Assembly: GCF_001641615.1 (NCBI RefSeq)
Contig: NZ_LRRU01000019.1
Span: forward strand, 342,064-406,063
Direction of reading: 5' to 3'
From: Pseudoalteromonas gelatinilytica
Lineage (GTDB): Bacteria > Pseudomonadota > Gammaproteobacteria > Enterobacterales > Alteromonadaceae
DNA: 64,000 bases
Position numbers and translations under genes: made by a program. The notes under the pieces are model-generated. The model was not told the origin of the DNA. It worked only from the letters and a program-made list of their open reading frames with translations, and ran no database searches. This document shows positions 26,858 through 35,989 of the stretch, piece after piece. Position 1 is the first letter of the stretch. Each line of letters starts with the position of its first letter.

Positions 26858-28848
26858 GTGGTGTAGTTAAAATAGGCATGAAGTTTCAAATGGATAGCAG
26901 CTCTTACATAGTGCGTTCGATAGTGCGAGAGCACTTGGATAATATGATTTTTTACTCATTGTTTGATGATGACAGTCAGAAAATGAGTAATGCAAGAATT
27001 GAGTGCATGACACAATCTGAGCTTCATAAAAAGCTAATAAATAGTGAAGCGCTTTTGTATGAGCGCGCTTCTGACATACCAATGCAACAATTACTCACTG
27101 AAAATCAATTAAATCAGATGAGTATGTGGCAAGCGTTTTTTGACATGCATTTTGAGAAACACAGTAAAAATTTTACTGCAAAGCATAATGTTGATGAAAC
27201 CATCGCAGCTTTCAACTGGCAGAGTTACAACTCAAGAAAATACTCGCGTAGCACGTGCCAAGCGAAGATAAAAGCTTACCGAGATTCAGGTTGTGATATA
27301 CGTTCATCAATTGGCCATGGCCATCATGAAAAGAAAGGCTCAAAGCGACTGACAGCTGCAACAGAAGATTTAATTTACGAGTATTTTTGTGATTATTATC
27401 TTGTTAGAAGCGATGCAACTGCAAAGTCTGTACATGCAATAGCAGATATGTTGAGAGCCAAGATACGCGAGCTTAGTAAATCAAAGCCAGCGTGTTATCC
27501 AGTCATACCGTGTGTCGACACTATATATCGTCGTTTTCGCGAAACGCTTGCATTATTAACGACACAAAAGACCTTAAGCAAAGCTGAAGCTAAAAAACTG
27601 CGTTATAAACTTGGCCGTGAGTTTGTGCCTGAAGATCCATTGGAACGTGTTGAAATGGATGCGGTTTATATCAATCAAGGTTTAAATAACGATGCGAATA
27701 AGTTTTTGGGTACAATTGTAATGATGATTGCGATTGATACTTGCACACGATGTCCGCTCGGTTATTCAATTCGTGTCGGTAAAAACGCATCCGAATCTGC
27801 TGATTTAGCCGTCGAATGTTTAAAAAGTGTTGTGACCCCAAAAGATAATCCACTTTGGCCGTGTTTTGGTGTGCCAGTGAAGCTTGTGAATGATGCGACG
27901 ACAGCAACGAAAGGCAATATATTTAAGTCGCTTGCTTTGCAACTTGGTGCGAATTCAATCACCACGCGCACGGGCGAAGGACAGAGTAAGCCGTTTATTG
28001 AAAGCTTCTTCCGCACGCTAAGACGTGAGTTTTTAAGTAAACTGCCGGGCTATCTAGGCTCAAAAACGCGTATAAATAATAGTCATCTAGAAGCGACAGA
28101 AGATGCTGAACTTCATGCATCAATGACGCTTGAAGAATTTGTCGCTGCGTTTGAAGATTACATCACAAATGTCTACATGCAATCAGCCCATAGTGGCCTT
28201 AAAAATCGTGCGCCTGTAGACGTGTGGATGAATGCAATCAGTAAAAATCCACTGCTGCAAACCGTGCCTGCGCCTGATACTGACTTATCTGAATTTCGCG
28301 GCTGCTATCGTGCGAAGTGTACATTATATGGAAATGGCTCAATTAAGCTTAAAAATGAGCAGTATGTAAGTGATGAGCTGAAAGCCTTAAATTTGGCTGG
28401 TGTTAAAAGTGTTGAATGTTTTTACAGTGATATTGATACAAGCAGTGTTGTTGTGAAGTATCAAAACGACACATTCATTGTGCCTATTCGCGAGATGAAT
28501 CATCACGATGATGCAGGTGTTCAACAAGCTGAGCTTGATGTTGCTCGTAACGCGCAATTCAGTGAATGTGATGTCGTTGAGCGTAAGCATTATGAGTACA
28601 AAAGCGGCAGCAAGCGAGGCTTGCCCAACTTCAAAAAAGCCAAGCAAAAGCAAGCTGAAAAGCGTGAGCTTGAAAGCGGTCGTAAACAGCCTTCTCGGAC
28701 AAAATATAATAACAATAAAGCAATTGATGTTGATTCAGTTGACGCGCGCGAGCAAATTTTAAACTCACTAAATGCGCAAGTTGCTGCCGAAGAAGATATC
28801 GACACTGGTGCAACTTTTGATGATTTTGAGCCGGGCGGTGAGCTATGA
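26854..28848 (+). CDS. tnsB: TnsB-like DDE transposase
   Basis: A 664-residue rve-superfamily transposase that binds the transposon ends and joins 3' ends to target DNA. Catalytic residues are visible: D269 in VEMDAVYI, D347 in LVNDATTA and E383 in PFIESFFR, with 35 residues between the second Asp and the Glu. N-terminal helix-turn-helix regions lie before the catalytic core (about 120-230). The beta-barrel and a basic, coiled C-terminus (about 590-664) follow and would contact TnsC. It overlaps tnsA and tnsC by 4 nt each. The length fits the TnsB family. Confidence 0.93.
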   Translation: MSGVVKIGMKFQMDSSSYIVRSIVREHLDNMIFYSLFDDDSQKMSNARIECMTQSELHKKLINSEALLYERASDIPMQQLLTENQLNQMSMWQAFFDMHFEKHSKNFTAKHNVDETIAAFNWQSYNSRKYSRSTCQAKIKAYRDSGCDIRSSIGHGHHEKKGSKRLTAATEDLIYEYFCDYYLVRSDATAKSVHAIADMLRAKIRELSKSKPACYPVIPCVDTIYRRFRETLALLTTQKTLSKAEAKKLRYKLGREFVPEDPLERVEMDAVYINQGLNNDANKFLGTIVMMIAIDTCTRCPLGYSIRVGKNASESADLAVECLKSVVTPKDNPLWPCFGVPVKLVNDATTATKGNIFKSLALQLGANSITTRTGEGQSKPFIESFFRTLRREFLSKLPGYLGSKTRINNSHLEATEDAELHASMTLEEFVAAFEDYITNVYMQSAHSGLKNRAPVDVWMNAISKNPLLQTVPAPDTDLSEFRGCYRAKCTLYGNGSIKLKNEQYVSDELKALNLAGVKSVECFYSDIDTSSVVVKYQNDTFIVPIREMNHHDDAGVQQAELDVARNAQFSECDVVERKHYEYKSGSKRGLPNFKKAKQKQAEKRELESGRKQPSRTKYNNNKAIDVDSVDAREQILNSLNAQVAAEEDIDTGATFDDFEPGGEL

Positions 28849-29765
28849 GTTGTTTAAAAAGCAAAGCTGAATTGTTATACAGTAAAACATTTGATTGCGT
28901 GAATAATCGTCAAGAGCTTGCTGATTTGCTTGAAGAATCAGAGCAGACACTGAGTCTAGGTGTGGGTAGTTGTAGTGTAATCGTGGGTGACTCTGGCTGT
29001 GGTAAAACAACGCTGGTTAAAGCTTTTATAAAGCGATTCAATGAAAAGTACAGCACAGACGTCAGTGAAAGCAAGTCAATAAAAGCATGTTATATTCGCT
29101 CGCCATCAAATATGAGCCCGTTAGATTTGTATCGCGCCATATTGAAAGGTATGAACGAACCCGGTGCCGCACAAGGCTCTGAAGTTGAGCTTCGTCGACG
29201 TATCGCGCAGCAAGTTAAGAACAAGCGTTATCGTGTTCTTGTGTTTGATGAGTTTCAGCAAGTTGTTGAAAAAGTGGGTGTGAAATCAGCACGCCAAATT
29301 GCAGATTATCTAAAAGAATTAGTTGATGAATTAGGGTTGTTTCTTGTGTTCGCTGGCACTTCAAAAGTCATGAATATACTTGAAATTAATGAGCAATTTG
29401 CATCACGATGTTCACTCATTATTGAGAAGAAACTGCTTTCAGTCTCGACAAGAAAAAATTATGTTCACTTTGTGAAATATCTAATAACTCTGAATGAACA
29501 TTTGAAATTTTCTCAAATTGACTTCACAAACCCTGAAATCAGCTTACCTATTTTCGTAGCAATACGGGGCGACTTGCGGCAGTTAAGTATGCTCATACGC
29601 AAGGCTATTTTTTATGCATGCGACAAAAATAGAGATGAAGTTCTCGTGAAAGATTTTGCTGCTGTGTTTAGTTCAATTAGTGCGTCAAAGAAAAATCAAG
29701 CAAACCCCTTCTCTAAAAAGCTCTCTTTGCTAAAAGCAGAACTTGGAGTTAATTATGAGCTCTAA
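28845..29765 (+). CDS. tnsC: TnsC-like AAA+ ATPase, transposition regulator
   Basis: A 306-residue AAA+ protein. Walker A is GDSGCGKTT starting at G48 and Walker B is VLVFDEF with D135-E136. The sensor region reads LFLVFAGTSK and an arginine-rich segment follows. TnsC polymerises on target DNA and links the targeting protein to the transposase. At 306 residues it is shorter than Tn7 TnsC and close to the compact TnsC/TniB forms of other Tn7-like elements. Start ATG 28845 overlaps the tnsB stop, and its own stop overlaps tniQ by 11 nt. Confidence 0.92.
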   Translation: MSCLKSKAELLYSKTFDCVNNRQELADLLEESEQTLSLGVGSCSVIVGDSGCGKTTLVKAFIKRFNEKYSTDVSESKSIKACYIRSPSNMSPLDLYRAILKGMNEPGAAQGSEVELRRRIAQQVKNKRYRVLVFDEFQQVVEKVGVKSARQIADYLKELVDELGLFLVFAGTSKVMNILEINEQFASRCSLIIEKKLLSVSTRKNYVHFVKYLITLNEHLKFSQIDFTNPEISLPIFVAIRGDLRQLSMLIRKAIFYACDKNRDEVLVKDFAAVFSSISASKKNQANPFSKKLSLLKAELGVNYEL

Positions 29766-31398
29766 TCATTTTATATCGCCATTCTCTGCATGCGCTGTTA
29801 TAGCTCGCTTTTATGGATTTGCAACAGTTAAAAAGCTGATGCTATCTAATGCTATTCAGACCCCGACGCGATTCGAACTTTATGCACACTCTCACTTTGA
29901 AAAGTTACTTGAAAATAAGCAGATTAAACATGATATTGAGCAATATAAATTATTAGACAGTACTCAAGTGCTTGAAAAAAGCGGCACAATAAATGACTCT
30001 GATCATATTAAGATTTGTCCTCACTGCTATCAAGAAACTGGGATTCAACTTTATCAATGGCAGCATATTGAAGTGACAAGTTGTCGGGTACATGAATGTG
30101 CGCTAATCAATGTAAAAAATCTGCCTCTTTATGATTTACAAGAGTCATGTAATTTATTGAGTTTTGAGCGATATATGCTGTCTTTGAGTGAGACTGAAAG
30201 CTCAGAGTTTGCTGAAAAACTGCTAAGGTTCTCAAGACTTTTATTCAGACCCTTTGACTTCATTCAAGCAAAAGTTAAATTCCAAAAATTTAGTGTTCAG
30301 CAAATCAGGTTTTTATTAGATGATGTGTTCAAGGTTTTGTCATGCCCATCCCTAAGTGAAACGTGGAAGCACTTATTATTAAATCACAGAGCGCAGTTTG
30401 AAAAGTGCGGTGAATTAGTCATGCATCATCGATTAGATGAGATAGCTAACTCAATCTACTCAATTCAGCATGAGTATAACTTTTTAAAATCGACTGAAGA
30501 GGTAGAAGCAAAGACTCTTTTATTAAAATATCATGGTGCTCAGATAGACAAGTCTTTATATGTTTCTACTCATCGCTTTGATAGTACATTCGATTCACAA
30601 AGTTTTTCTTTCCAGATAGACGGGGCAGCCCTTTCAGAATTTTTAGGTATCAATATGAAGTCACTTTCTCATGTTGCTCAGCAAAACATGTTTGATGCAA
30701 TCTATCTTTGTAAGCAACAAGATAAGTCATTTTATGACATGAGAAAAGTTGCAGGAGCTTTATCGAAATCATTTGAGCTAGTTTCTGAATGTGATGATAA
30801 ATTCTTGAAAGTAAGTGATGTGCCAAATGGCATCTATGATTTGTTTGATTTATCGAGAGATGAGCTTGTTAGTTGTGTATTAAATAGTCATATTGACGGT
30901 ATATATAAAGTTAATACAAGCATTGAGCGTGTTAATCATTTATATGTAAGTGAGAAAGGGTTAAAACAATTATTGAAAGAAAAATGGAATGCAATAGATG
31001 AAGTGAATAAGTATGACGCTGTTCGTATGTTGAAAATAAATGCTGATGTTTTAGGTACATTGATTGAAAATGAGTATCTAAAGCTTTCAGCGAAAAATAG
31101 TGAACAAATAGATGCAGATAGTATGCGTGAATTTGTTTCTAACTATCTTATTTTAAATAGAAAAGCTAATTTTGAAAAAGCGAGGACCTGTGAAAAGCGA
31201 GTAACAGGCTGCTGTAACGTACAACCCATTTTTCAAATTTATATGGATTCAAATAGGACAGATTTTGTTCTGTATGACAAAGCACATCTTAATGATTGTT
31301 GTATGCAAAAATTACAATCACGATTTACACACTTTAGTAAATCAAACATAGATTTATCAAAAGACGTCATCATTTTTAGAAACAAACGACGTCATTAG
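29755..31398 (+). CDS. tniQ: TniQ/TnsD-like target-selection protein
   Basis: A 547-residue protein from ATG 29755, which has GGAG 6 nt upstream; a TTG at 29743 is in frame but poor. The N-terminal TniQ domain carries the zinc-binding set CPHC at 88-91 and CRVHEC at 110-115. This protein recognises the attachment site and recruits TnsC. The long, unfamiliar C-terminal part (about 200-547) suits a TnsD-type sequence-specific DNA binder rather than a short Cas-linked TniQ. It is the only targeting gene of the element. The recognised target is not known from the sequence. Confidence 0.85.
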   Translation: MSSNHFISPFSACAVIARFYGFATVKKLMLSNAIQTPTRFELYAHSHFEKLLENKQIKHDIEQYKLLDSTQVLEKSGTINDSDHIKICPHCYQETGIQLYQWQHIEVTSCRVHECALINVKNLPLYDLQESCNLLSFERYMLSLSETESSEFAEKLLRFSRLLFRPFDFIQAKVKFQKFSVQQIRFLLDDVFKVLSCPSLSETWKHLLLNHRAQFEKCGELVMHHRLDEIANSIYSIQHEYNFLKSTEEVEAKTLLLKYHGAQIDKSLYVSTHRFDSTFDSQSFSFQIDGAALSEFLGINMKSLSHVAQQNMFDAIYLCKQQDKSFYDMRKVAGALSKSFELVSECDDKFLKVSDVPNGIYDLFDLSRDELVSCVLNSHIDGIYKVNTSIERVNHLYVSEKGLKQLLKEKWNAIDEVNKYDAVRMLKINADVLGTLIENEYLKLSAKNSEQIDADSMREFVSNYLILNRKANFEKARTCEKRVTGCCNVQPIFQIYMDSNRTDFVLYDKAHLNDCCMQKLQSRFTHFSKSNIDLSKDVIIFRNKRRH

Positions 31399-31474
31399 CT
31401 AGAGTTTTTAGTCGACTTGTTTAGTTTCGCTTAGCTGTCTTGATTTGACAAAAAGTTGAAATCACACTAATAAT

Positions 31475-31509
31475 AGGCCGAGAGCATTTAATGCCCTCGG
31501 CCTTTTTTT
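31475..31509 (+). terminator. Strong rho-independent terminator after tniQ
   Basis: A long hairpin: AGGCCGAG (31475-31482) pairs with CTCGGCCT (31496-31503), with an inner GCATT/AATGC stem, followed by seven T. It closes the tns operon inside the right end. Confidence 0.92.
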
Positions 31510-31550
31510 CGTTTGGATTTTGCTCAAAATATTAATGGCAAATTTATTCC

Positions 31551-31641
31551 AGCGATTAATCGTGAAAAATAACAAATTCTAGCGTTTAATCAGAAACTTG
31601 AAGCTATACAAATCAGAAAGTGCTCTTAGATTTTCCCGCCA
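31551..31641 (+). repeat. tniQ-proximal end of the Tn7-like element with TnsB-site-like repeats
   Basis: Three related units, AGCGATTAATCGTGAAA (31551), AGCGTTTAATCAGAAA (31581) and AATCAGAAA (31611), precede the terminal TTCCCGCCA that ends at 31641. The units face the opposite way to those at the other end. Confidence 0.7.
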
Positions 31642-31752
31642 TTTCTGTAGCTTAATTCCAGCCTTGGATCAGAAAGAACAAGTTGAATGTTTGATTCGTT
31701 TGGTCGGATATTAGTCTGTCTTTTTTGATTGTTGTTGAACTCCTTCTTAAAA

Positions 31753-33591
31753 CTAAGAATAAACAGCATTTCGCCCTCCTCTTTTTGCTTCATAAAGGTG
31801 TAAGTCGACTCTTTTGGCTGCCTGTTCAGATGTTTCATTTGGTGCAATTTCTATAACACCTAAACTTATCGTTGCGCTTATAGAGAATGATGTGTGTTCC
31901 TTTTCGGCAACAGAAAGCCTAATACGCTCGGCAATATCTTTTGCATGCTCTAAAGATTGATTCTCAAGCACAATTAAAAACTCTTCGCCGCCGACACGAC
32001 CTACCCGATCAGAACAACGGACTGTTTGCACAATCGTATTGGTTATGGAAATGATTAATTCATCACCAATATCGTGACCATATTGATCATTGACCGCTTT
32101 AAAATGATCGATATCGATAGAAATTAATGAGCTGACTTGTTGATTTAGTTTGTTTTGCAGCATGACGCTTCGTTTTAAATTTAATATAGCTCTTCGATTC
32201 GCTATGCCTGTTAGTTCATCTTTTAAAGCGAGTATTTCAAAGTACTTTTTCTGGCGAACTTGTTTGAATGTATAAACGGCGAATAAGAGTAAACACACGC
32301 AAGTTATCATCACAGTTAAGCCTTGCCAAAAAGACTTATCTTCGGCTACAGCTAAAAGTTTTTGTTGTAGCTTTGACTCAAGCTCTAAACGAGAAATCTC
32401 AAGGATCTGCTGTTCATAATTAAAGTTTAATCTGGCAGAAATAAGAGTGTTATTTGCGATAGCTTGTTGTTTATCTTTAATTAAAGCGATTAATTGTTGT
32501 TGAGATGCTATTTGTAAGGAAGTATCTCCTGTTGCAGCTGCAAGCTGAGAGGTTAAATTTAAATAACGCTCCTTTAAGCTCTCGGGCCAAGATTGTTGTT
32601 GCCCGGCGGTTATCTTCTCATGAGATGAAAGGGCAGCTTGCAACTGAGCTGTAGCCAAGTACCATTCTGATTTAGTGAAGTTGTAAAGAGTCAAAATCCA
32701 GCTGTCAGTAACCGAGAGCGTGTTCAACTCCGTTAGATATGACTCAGCCTGAGATAAACTATTAAGTTTTATATTGAGTTCTGTAAGTTTAATTAATATG
32801 TAAGCATATCCGTTGTCGCTTTCGAAACGGCGAACATCTTTTTTAATCGACTCGTATAGCTCAATAGCCTTTATTAAGTCGCCTTTTTCTTCATAGGCAT
32901 ACGCGAGTTGATCCGCTACTTTGTACTGCTCTTGCTCATTGAATTTCGTTAACGCTAATTTGGCTCGCTTCAGTTGTTCAATTGCAAGTTCATAGTTGTA
33001 CAAAGCTATATGAATATCGGCAATTTCTTTTAATGCGAGGGCTTTTTCGTAGTCATTACCTGCTTTTTCAAATAACTGATAAGCAGTTTTAGCAGAGTCG
33101 AATGCCTCTTGATAGTTGCCTTTAGCTAACTGAATACGGTTAAGTACTATGTGGGCCAGAGCAATAATTGAGAGTTTTTTTGAAGAGGTTATTTCGTCTA
33201 ATGACGGTATGTTAATTATTGGTTTTAAGTGTTCGAGAGCTTTCTGGTAGTTACCTTGCGTATACTCTTGACTTGCTTCACAGACAGCAAGTTCCTGTAT
33301 TAAGTTTAAATTATTTGCTTGATGAATGACTGGTTTGGCTGTTTCTAGAAACTGTTTATATTCACTAATCCCGTTAGGAGTTGAAGGATTGGAAAACCAA
33401 CATTTAAACGCCATCACTTGCGCATCATCTAGCGCATTTTCATAAGGCATTTGCTTTTCTAATCTAGCTAAAATTTCGACAGATTCAGAATATGTTGTAT
33501 AACCGTGAAGAGCACGGCTGATTTCACTCTGAACATCCTTTGCAGCCACATTGGTTGCAAAAAATAGCAACAAGCACAATATCCTTATCAT
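31753..33591 (-). CDS. Periplasmic TPR sensor - TM - GGDEF diguanylate cyclase
   Basis: A protein of about 612 residues from ATG 33591 (MIRILCLLLFF), with GGAG upstream; an earlier ATG at 33630 would bury the signal peptide. After the signal peptide (cut near NVAAKD) come about six tetratricopeptide-like helical repeats (about 25-380), a coiled coil, one TM helix (FWQGLTVMITCVCLLLFAVY region) and a cytoplasmic GGDEF domain. GGEEF is intact and preceded by the I-site RCSD, so it should be an active cyclase. Such proteins usually sense a periplasmic protein or peptide. The 3' end lies 112 bp from the Tn7-like right end. Confidence 0.87.
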   Translation of the reverse strand: MIRILCLLLFFATNVAAKDVQSEISRALHGYTTYSESVEILARLEKQMPYENALDDAQVMAFKCWFSNPSTPNGISEYKQFLETAKPVIHQANNLNLIQELAVCEASQEYTQGNYQKALEHLKPIINIPSLDEITSSKKLSIIALAHIVLNRIQLAKGNYQEAFDSAKTAYQLFEKAGNDYEKALALKEIADIHIALYNYELAIEQLKRAKLALTKFNEQEQYKVADQLAYAYEEKGDLIKAIELYESIKKDVRRFESDNGYAYILIKLTELNIKLNSLSQAESYLTELNTLSVTDSWILTLYNFTKSEWYLATAQLQAALSSHEKITAGQQQSWPESLKERYLNLTSQLAAATGDTSLQIASQQQLIALIKDKQQAIANNTLISARLNFNYEQQILEISRLELESKLQQKLLAVAEDKSFWQGLTVMITCVCLLLFAVYTFKQVRQKKYFEILALKDELTGIANRRAILNLKRSVMLQNKLNQQVSSLISIDIDHFKAVNDQYGHDIGDELIISITNTIVQTVRCSDRVGRVGGEEFLIVLENQSLEHAKDIAERIRLSVAEKEHTSFSISATISLGVIEIAPNETSEQAAKRVDLHLYEAKRGGRNAVYS

Positions 33592-33838
33592 TTGAGCATT
33601 ACTCCATACAGCTACTCTGATACCAATCAATGATATTTTCTTATAATTGCAGCTAGCTTAGCATAATGAAATTATTGTTTATAAGATTTTACGTTGAAAA
33701 AATATAAATAATTTAATGCTTTAAGCTATGCTTGGTTGCTTTTGGGGTTTGAAATTAGCTCAACACAAAGTAATGGAATTGCGTACCTAAAATGGTATGG
33801 TTACTTTAAATAGTTTTAATTAAAAGGATGTATTTTTC

Positions 33839-34660
33839 ATGTTAAACAAAATATTACTTTGCAGTGCTTTTTTATTTTCTGTTACAGCACTGGCTGAAAG
33901 ACCAGACTATTTTAATGATGAAATAGATAAAGAGTATCGCGCGGTATTAAAGCACATGGATGAAATGATGCCGCAAACCGATTTAGAGCTTGCCTACTTA
34001 CCCTCTTTTTATCCGTTTAGCATCTTTGATATTCATGCAACTAAATTTACAAATGACAAAGATAAGCAAGCGTTCACTAACTTTAACTTAGGTGTGCTTG
34101 GTAGCCAGTTTTTAAATGTTAAAGAGCAAGTTGGAACAAAACTTCCAAATTTAGTTATTTGTAAAAAAGAAAAGTGTACTGAACAAAGACTTAAGTTAAT
34201 TCGGTCATTTTTAGATGTATCGGAGGCAGAGATTTTGGCATTTAAAAATAGCCAAACTTTAAAACTTGTACAGCAATCTGCGCCGCACGTGTACCGTGTT
34301 AACAATACTTTTTATTCTCCCACCCAATTAATAAGCTATACACCATCAAAATATGCTGGGTTTGTACCCTCTGCCGATTATAAAATTTTAAGCCCTGATG
34401 CAGAGCCAAACTTGATGGAGCTATCAGCTGATACACAAGAACTCAGAGATTTAATGGTTGAGTATAAGGTTGCAGCTATTACAAAAGATGAGTATGACAG
34501 CGTCAATGTGATCTTTGGTGGCCTTAGCGATAATCATTGGGGAGTAGTCCTTTTAGAGAAATACACTATACCTAAAAGCGGTGATAGAAATGCTTTTAGC
34601 CTAGAGTACGACATAATCAAACCGCTCTCCAAGACAAGTTTTTATTATCAAACTAATTAA
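33839..34660 (+). CDS. Secreted protein of unknown function
   Basis: A 273-residue protein with a clear Sec signal peptide (hydrophobic core, cleavage near TALAER). The mature protein has a helical N-terminal half with one Cys pair (VICKKEKCTEQ) and a C-terminal half rich in strands. No catalytic motif or known family is apparent. A ribosome site (AAGGATG) precedes the ATG. The next gene, also secreted and of unknown function, starts 40 nt after the stop and likely shares the transcript. Confidence 0.6.
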   Translation: MLNKILLCSAFLFSVTALAERPDYFNDEIDKEYRAVLKHMDEMMPQTDLELAYLPSFYPFSIFDIHATKFTNDKDKQAFTNFNLGVLGSQFLNVKEQVGTKLPNLVICKKEKCTEQRLKLIRSFLDVSEAEILAFKNSQTLKLVQQSAPHVYRVNNTFYSPTQLISYTPSKYAGFVPSADYKILSPDAEPNLMELSADTQELRDLMVEYKVAAITKDEYDSVNVIFGGLSDNHWGVVLLEKYTIPKSGDRNAFSLEYDIIKPLSKTSFYYQTN

Positions 34661-34699
34661 ACCAAGTTTTTCAACAAACATTTATCAATGGAGTAAACA

Positions 34700-35176
34700 A
34701 TGGGGTTGTCTGAAAATAACAAATCAAAGACCCATAGTTTTGTGTTGAAAAGTTTTGGATTAATAACACTTTTTATATCTCTGACAGGAAATGCTGCCGA
34801 ACAGCAAATACAGCAGCAAGTTGATGCGTTTATTCAGAGCCAATATAAAGACCACGTCCTAGAGTTAGTCTCTGATAATGAAATTGGCCAATTAAAGCGT
34901 TTTTATGAGCATAGTGATGGCAGAGTCTCTATATTTTGGATTTATCAAACAGGCAATGTTTGGTTAGAGAAGTTGACTCTAATTAAGGTTCGGGGTGATG
35001 GTTATAGCGAGTTGTCGTCTATTTCTTTTAACGGCGTAGTAGATAGTACGAAAAAGATTGGCGAAGAGCTTGCCATACAATTACGTACATATGATGAAAG
35101 TGATCCTCGTTGCTGCCCTAGCAAGAAAATCACTTTACGCTACCGTATTTATAATGGTGAGTTAGTTAAGTTATAG
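34700..35176 (+). CDS. Secreted protein of unknown function
   Basis: A 158-residue protein. A charged N-terminal stretch of about 20 residues precedes the hydrophobic signal segment (LITLFISLTGNAAEQ), so the signal peptide is long, or the true start is slightly downstream. GGAG lies upstream of ATG 34700. The mature part is small, strand-rich and has a CC pair (DPRCCPSKK). No family is recognised. It may work with the preceding secreted protein because of their tight spacing. Confidence 0.55.
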   Translation: MGLSENNKSKTHSFVLKSFGLITLFISLTGNAAEQQIQQQVDAFIQSQYKDHVLELVSDNEIGQLKRFYEHSDGRVSIFWIYQTGNVWLEKLTLIKVRGDGYSELSSISFNGVVDSTKKIGEELAIQLRTYDESDPRCCPSKKITLRYRIYNGELVKL

Positions 35177-35210
35177 CCTGATTGTTTTGCATCAGGCTAT
35201 AAATCAAGAA

Positions 35211-35546
35211 TTAGCAAATATGGTATTCGCCACGGGGTTTGTTGCTGAACATAAAGGCTTGTAACTCAGATTTAAGAACTTCGACAATATCCGTTGTAAA
35301 AGGCGTTCTTATTTCACCAGAGTCTAAATATCTCAGTAAATCAATTTCATGTTTAAGTGCTGACTGAATCGAATAACTAATTGGGTAGGTTACTTTAAAC
35401 TGTTTATGCGATATCACATTGTCGTGGTTTTCAATGTCGACATAGAAAGTTAATTGCTCGTCTTCTTCGCAAATGTCGCTACAGGTGCCTTGCTCACGAA
35501 TACAATCCAAGACAATATTTCTGATGAAAATATCAAATTCGTTCAT
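35211..35546 (-). CDS. Small cytoplasmic protein of unknown function
   Basis: A 111-residue acidic protein without signal peptide or membrane segment. It contains a Cys cluster near residues 15-27 (DCIREQGTCSDICEE) and a strand-rich centre (LTFYVDIENHD). No family is recognised. It is convergent with the secreted protein gene at 34700. To its right lies the REP and heptamer-repeat region. Confidence 0.5.
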   Translation of the reverse strand: MNEFDIFIRNIVLDCIREQGTCSDICEEDEQLTFYVDIENHDNVISHKQFKVTYPISYSIQSALKHEIDLLRYLDSGEIRTPFTTDIVEVLKSELQAFMFSNKPRGEYHIC

Positions 35547-35745
35547 ATTAATCCCTCAATTTTTGCCCATCCATTGGGTACAACTGAAATCTAGCAAAAA
35601 ATAATTAATCTAGCCAATTCAATTTTGCAGCTTTTGGATTAACTCTTTCTGAACGGGTTGGTTTAAAAGCATTAGGGGGAGGGGAAGTAGTTAGTTAATA
35701 GTCGTTAGAGGATAGAATGCGCGAAACAAGTTTCACGCCTACGTT

Positions 35746-35984
35746 GTAGCAGCGGCTTTATGCCGCGTCATTGATAAATTTTTACGAGAAACGAGAAACG
35801 AGAAACGAGAAACGAAATACGAGAGGCGAAATACGAGAGGCGAAATACGAGAGGCGAGATACGAGATACGATGGGCGAGGTAAAACGCGATGTGAAATCA
35901 CTGCTACACAATCAGGTTCAGACTAAATTTAAAAACTGACGGGCTAAAGCCCGACCTACAATGTAAGTCGCGATTTATGGCGAC
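35746..35984. repeat. Cluster of three REP-like hairpins
   Basis: Hairpin 1: GTAG at 35746 followed by GCGGC-TTTAT-GCCGC. Hairpin 2, on the minus strand: GTAGGTCGGGCTTTAGCCCG, at about 35938-35959. Hairpin 3: GTAA at 35963, then GTCGC ... GCGAC. A GTAG tag before a stem is typical of REPs mobilised by RAYT (TnpA-REP) transposases. No RAYT gene is in the window. Confidence 0.7.
35784..35880 (+). repeat. Heptanucleotide array A (ACGAGAA type, about 14 units)
   Basis: The array begins with four exact ACGAGAA units, then mixed ACGAAAT, ACGAGAG, GCGAAAT, GCGAGAT and ACGATGG. The 7-nt phase is kept throughout. Confidence 0.95.
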
Positions 35985-35989
35985 AAGGA

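Larger units (their letters stand above)
25732..31641 (+). mobile_element. Compact Tn7-like transposon (tnsA-tnsB-tnsC-tniQ), no cargo
   Basis: The proposed ends are inverted repeats starting TG. At 25732 the plus strand reads TGGCGGGAACATCTAA. From 31641 inward on the minus strand it reads TGGCGGGAAAATCTAA (15 of 16 identical). Each end is followed inward by several AATCAGAAA-type repeats in opposite orientation, as expected for TnsB sites. The whole 5910-bp span is filled by four transposition genes, a terminator and the ends. No 5-bp target duplication is visible (GTTGA left, TTTCT right). No tnsE, Cas gene or CRISPR is present. Confidence 0.85.

Noticed and set aside
25732..31752. CRISPR-associated transposon (CAST)
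   Set aside because: There is no cas gene and no repeat-spacer array near the tns genes, and the TniQ is long like TnsD.
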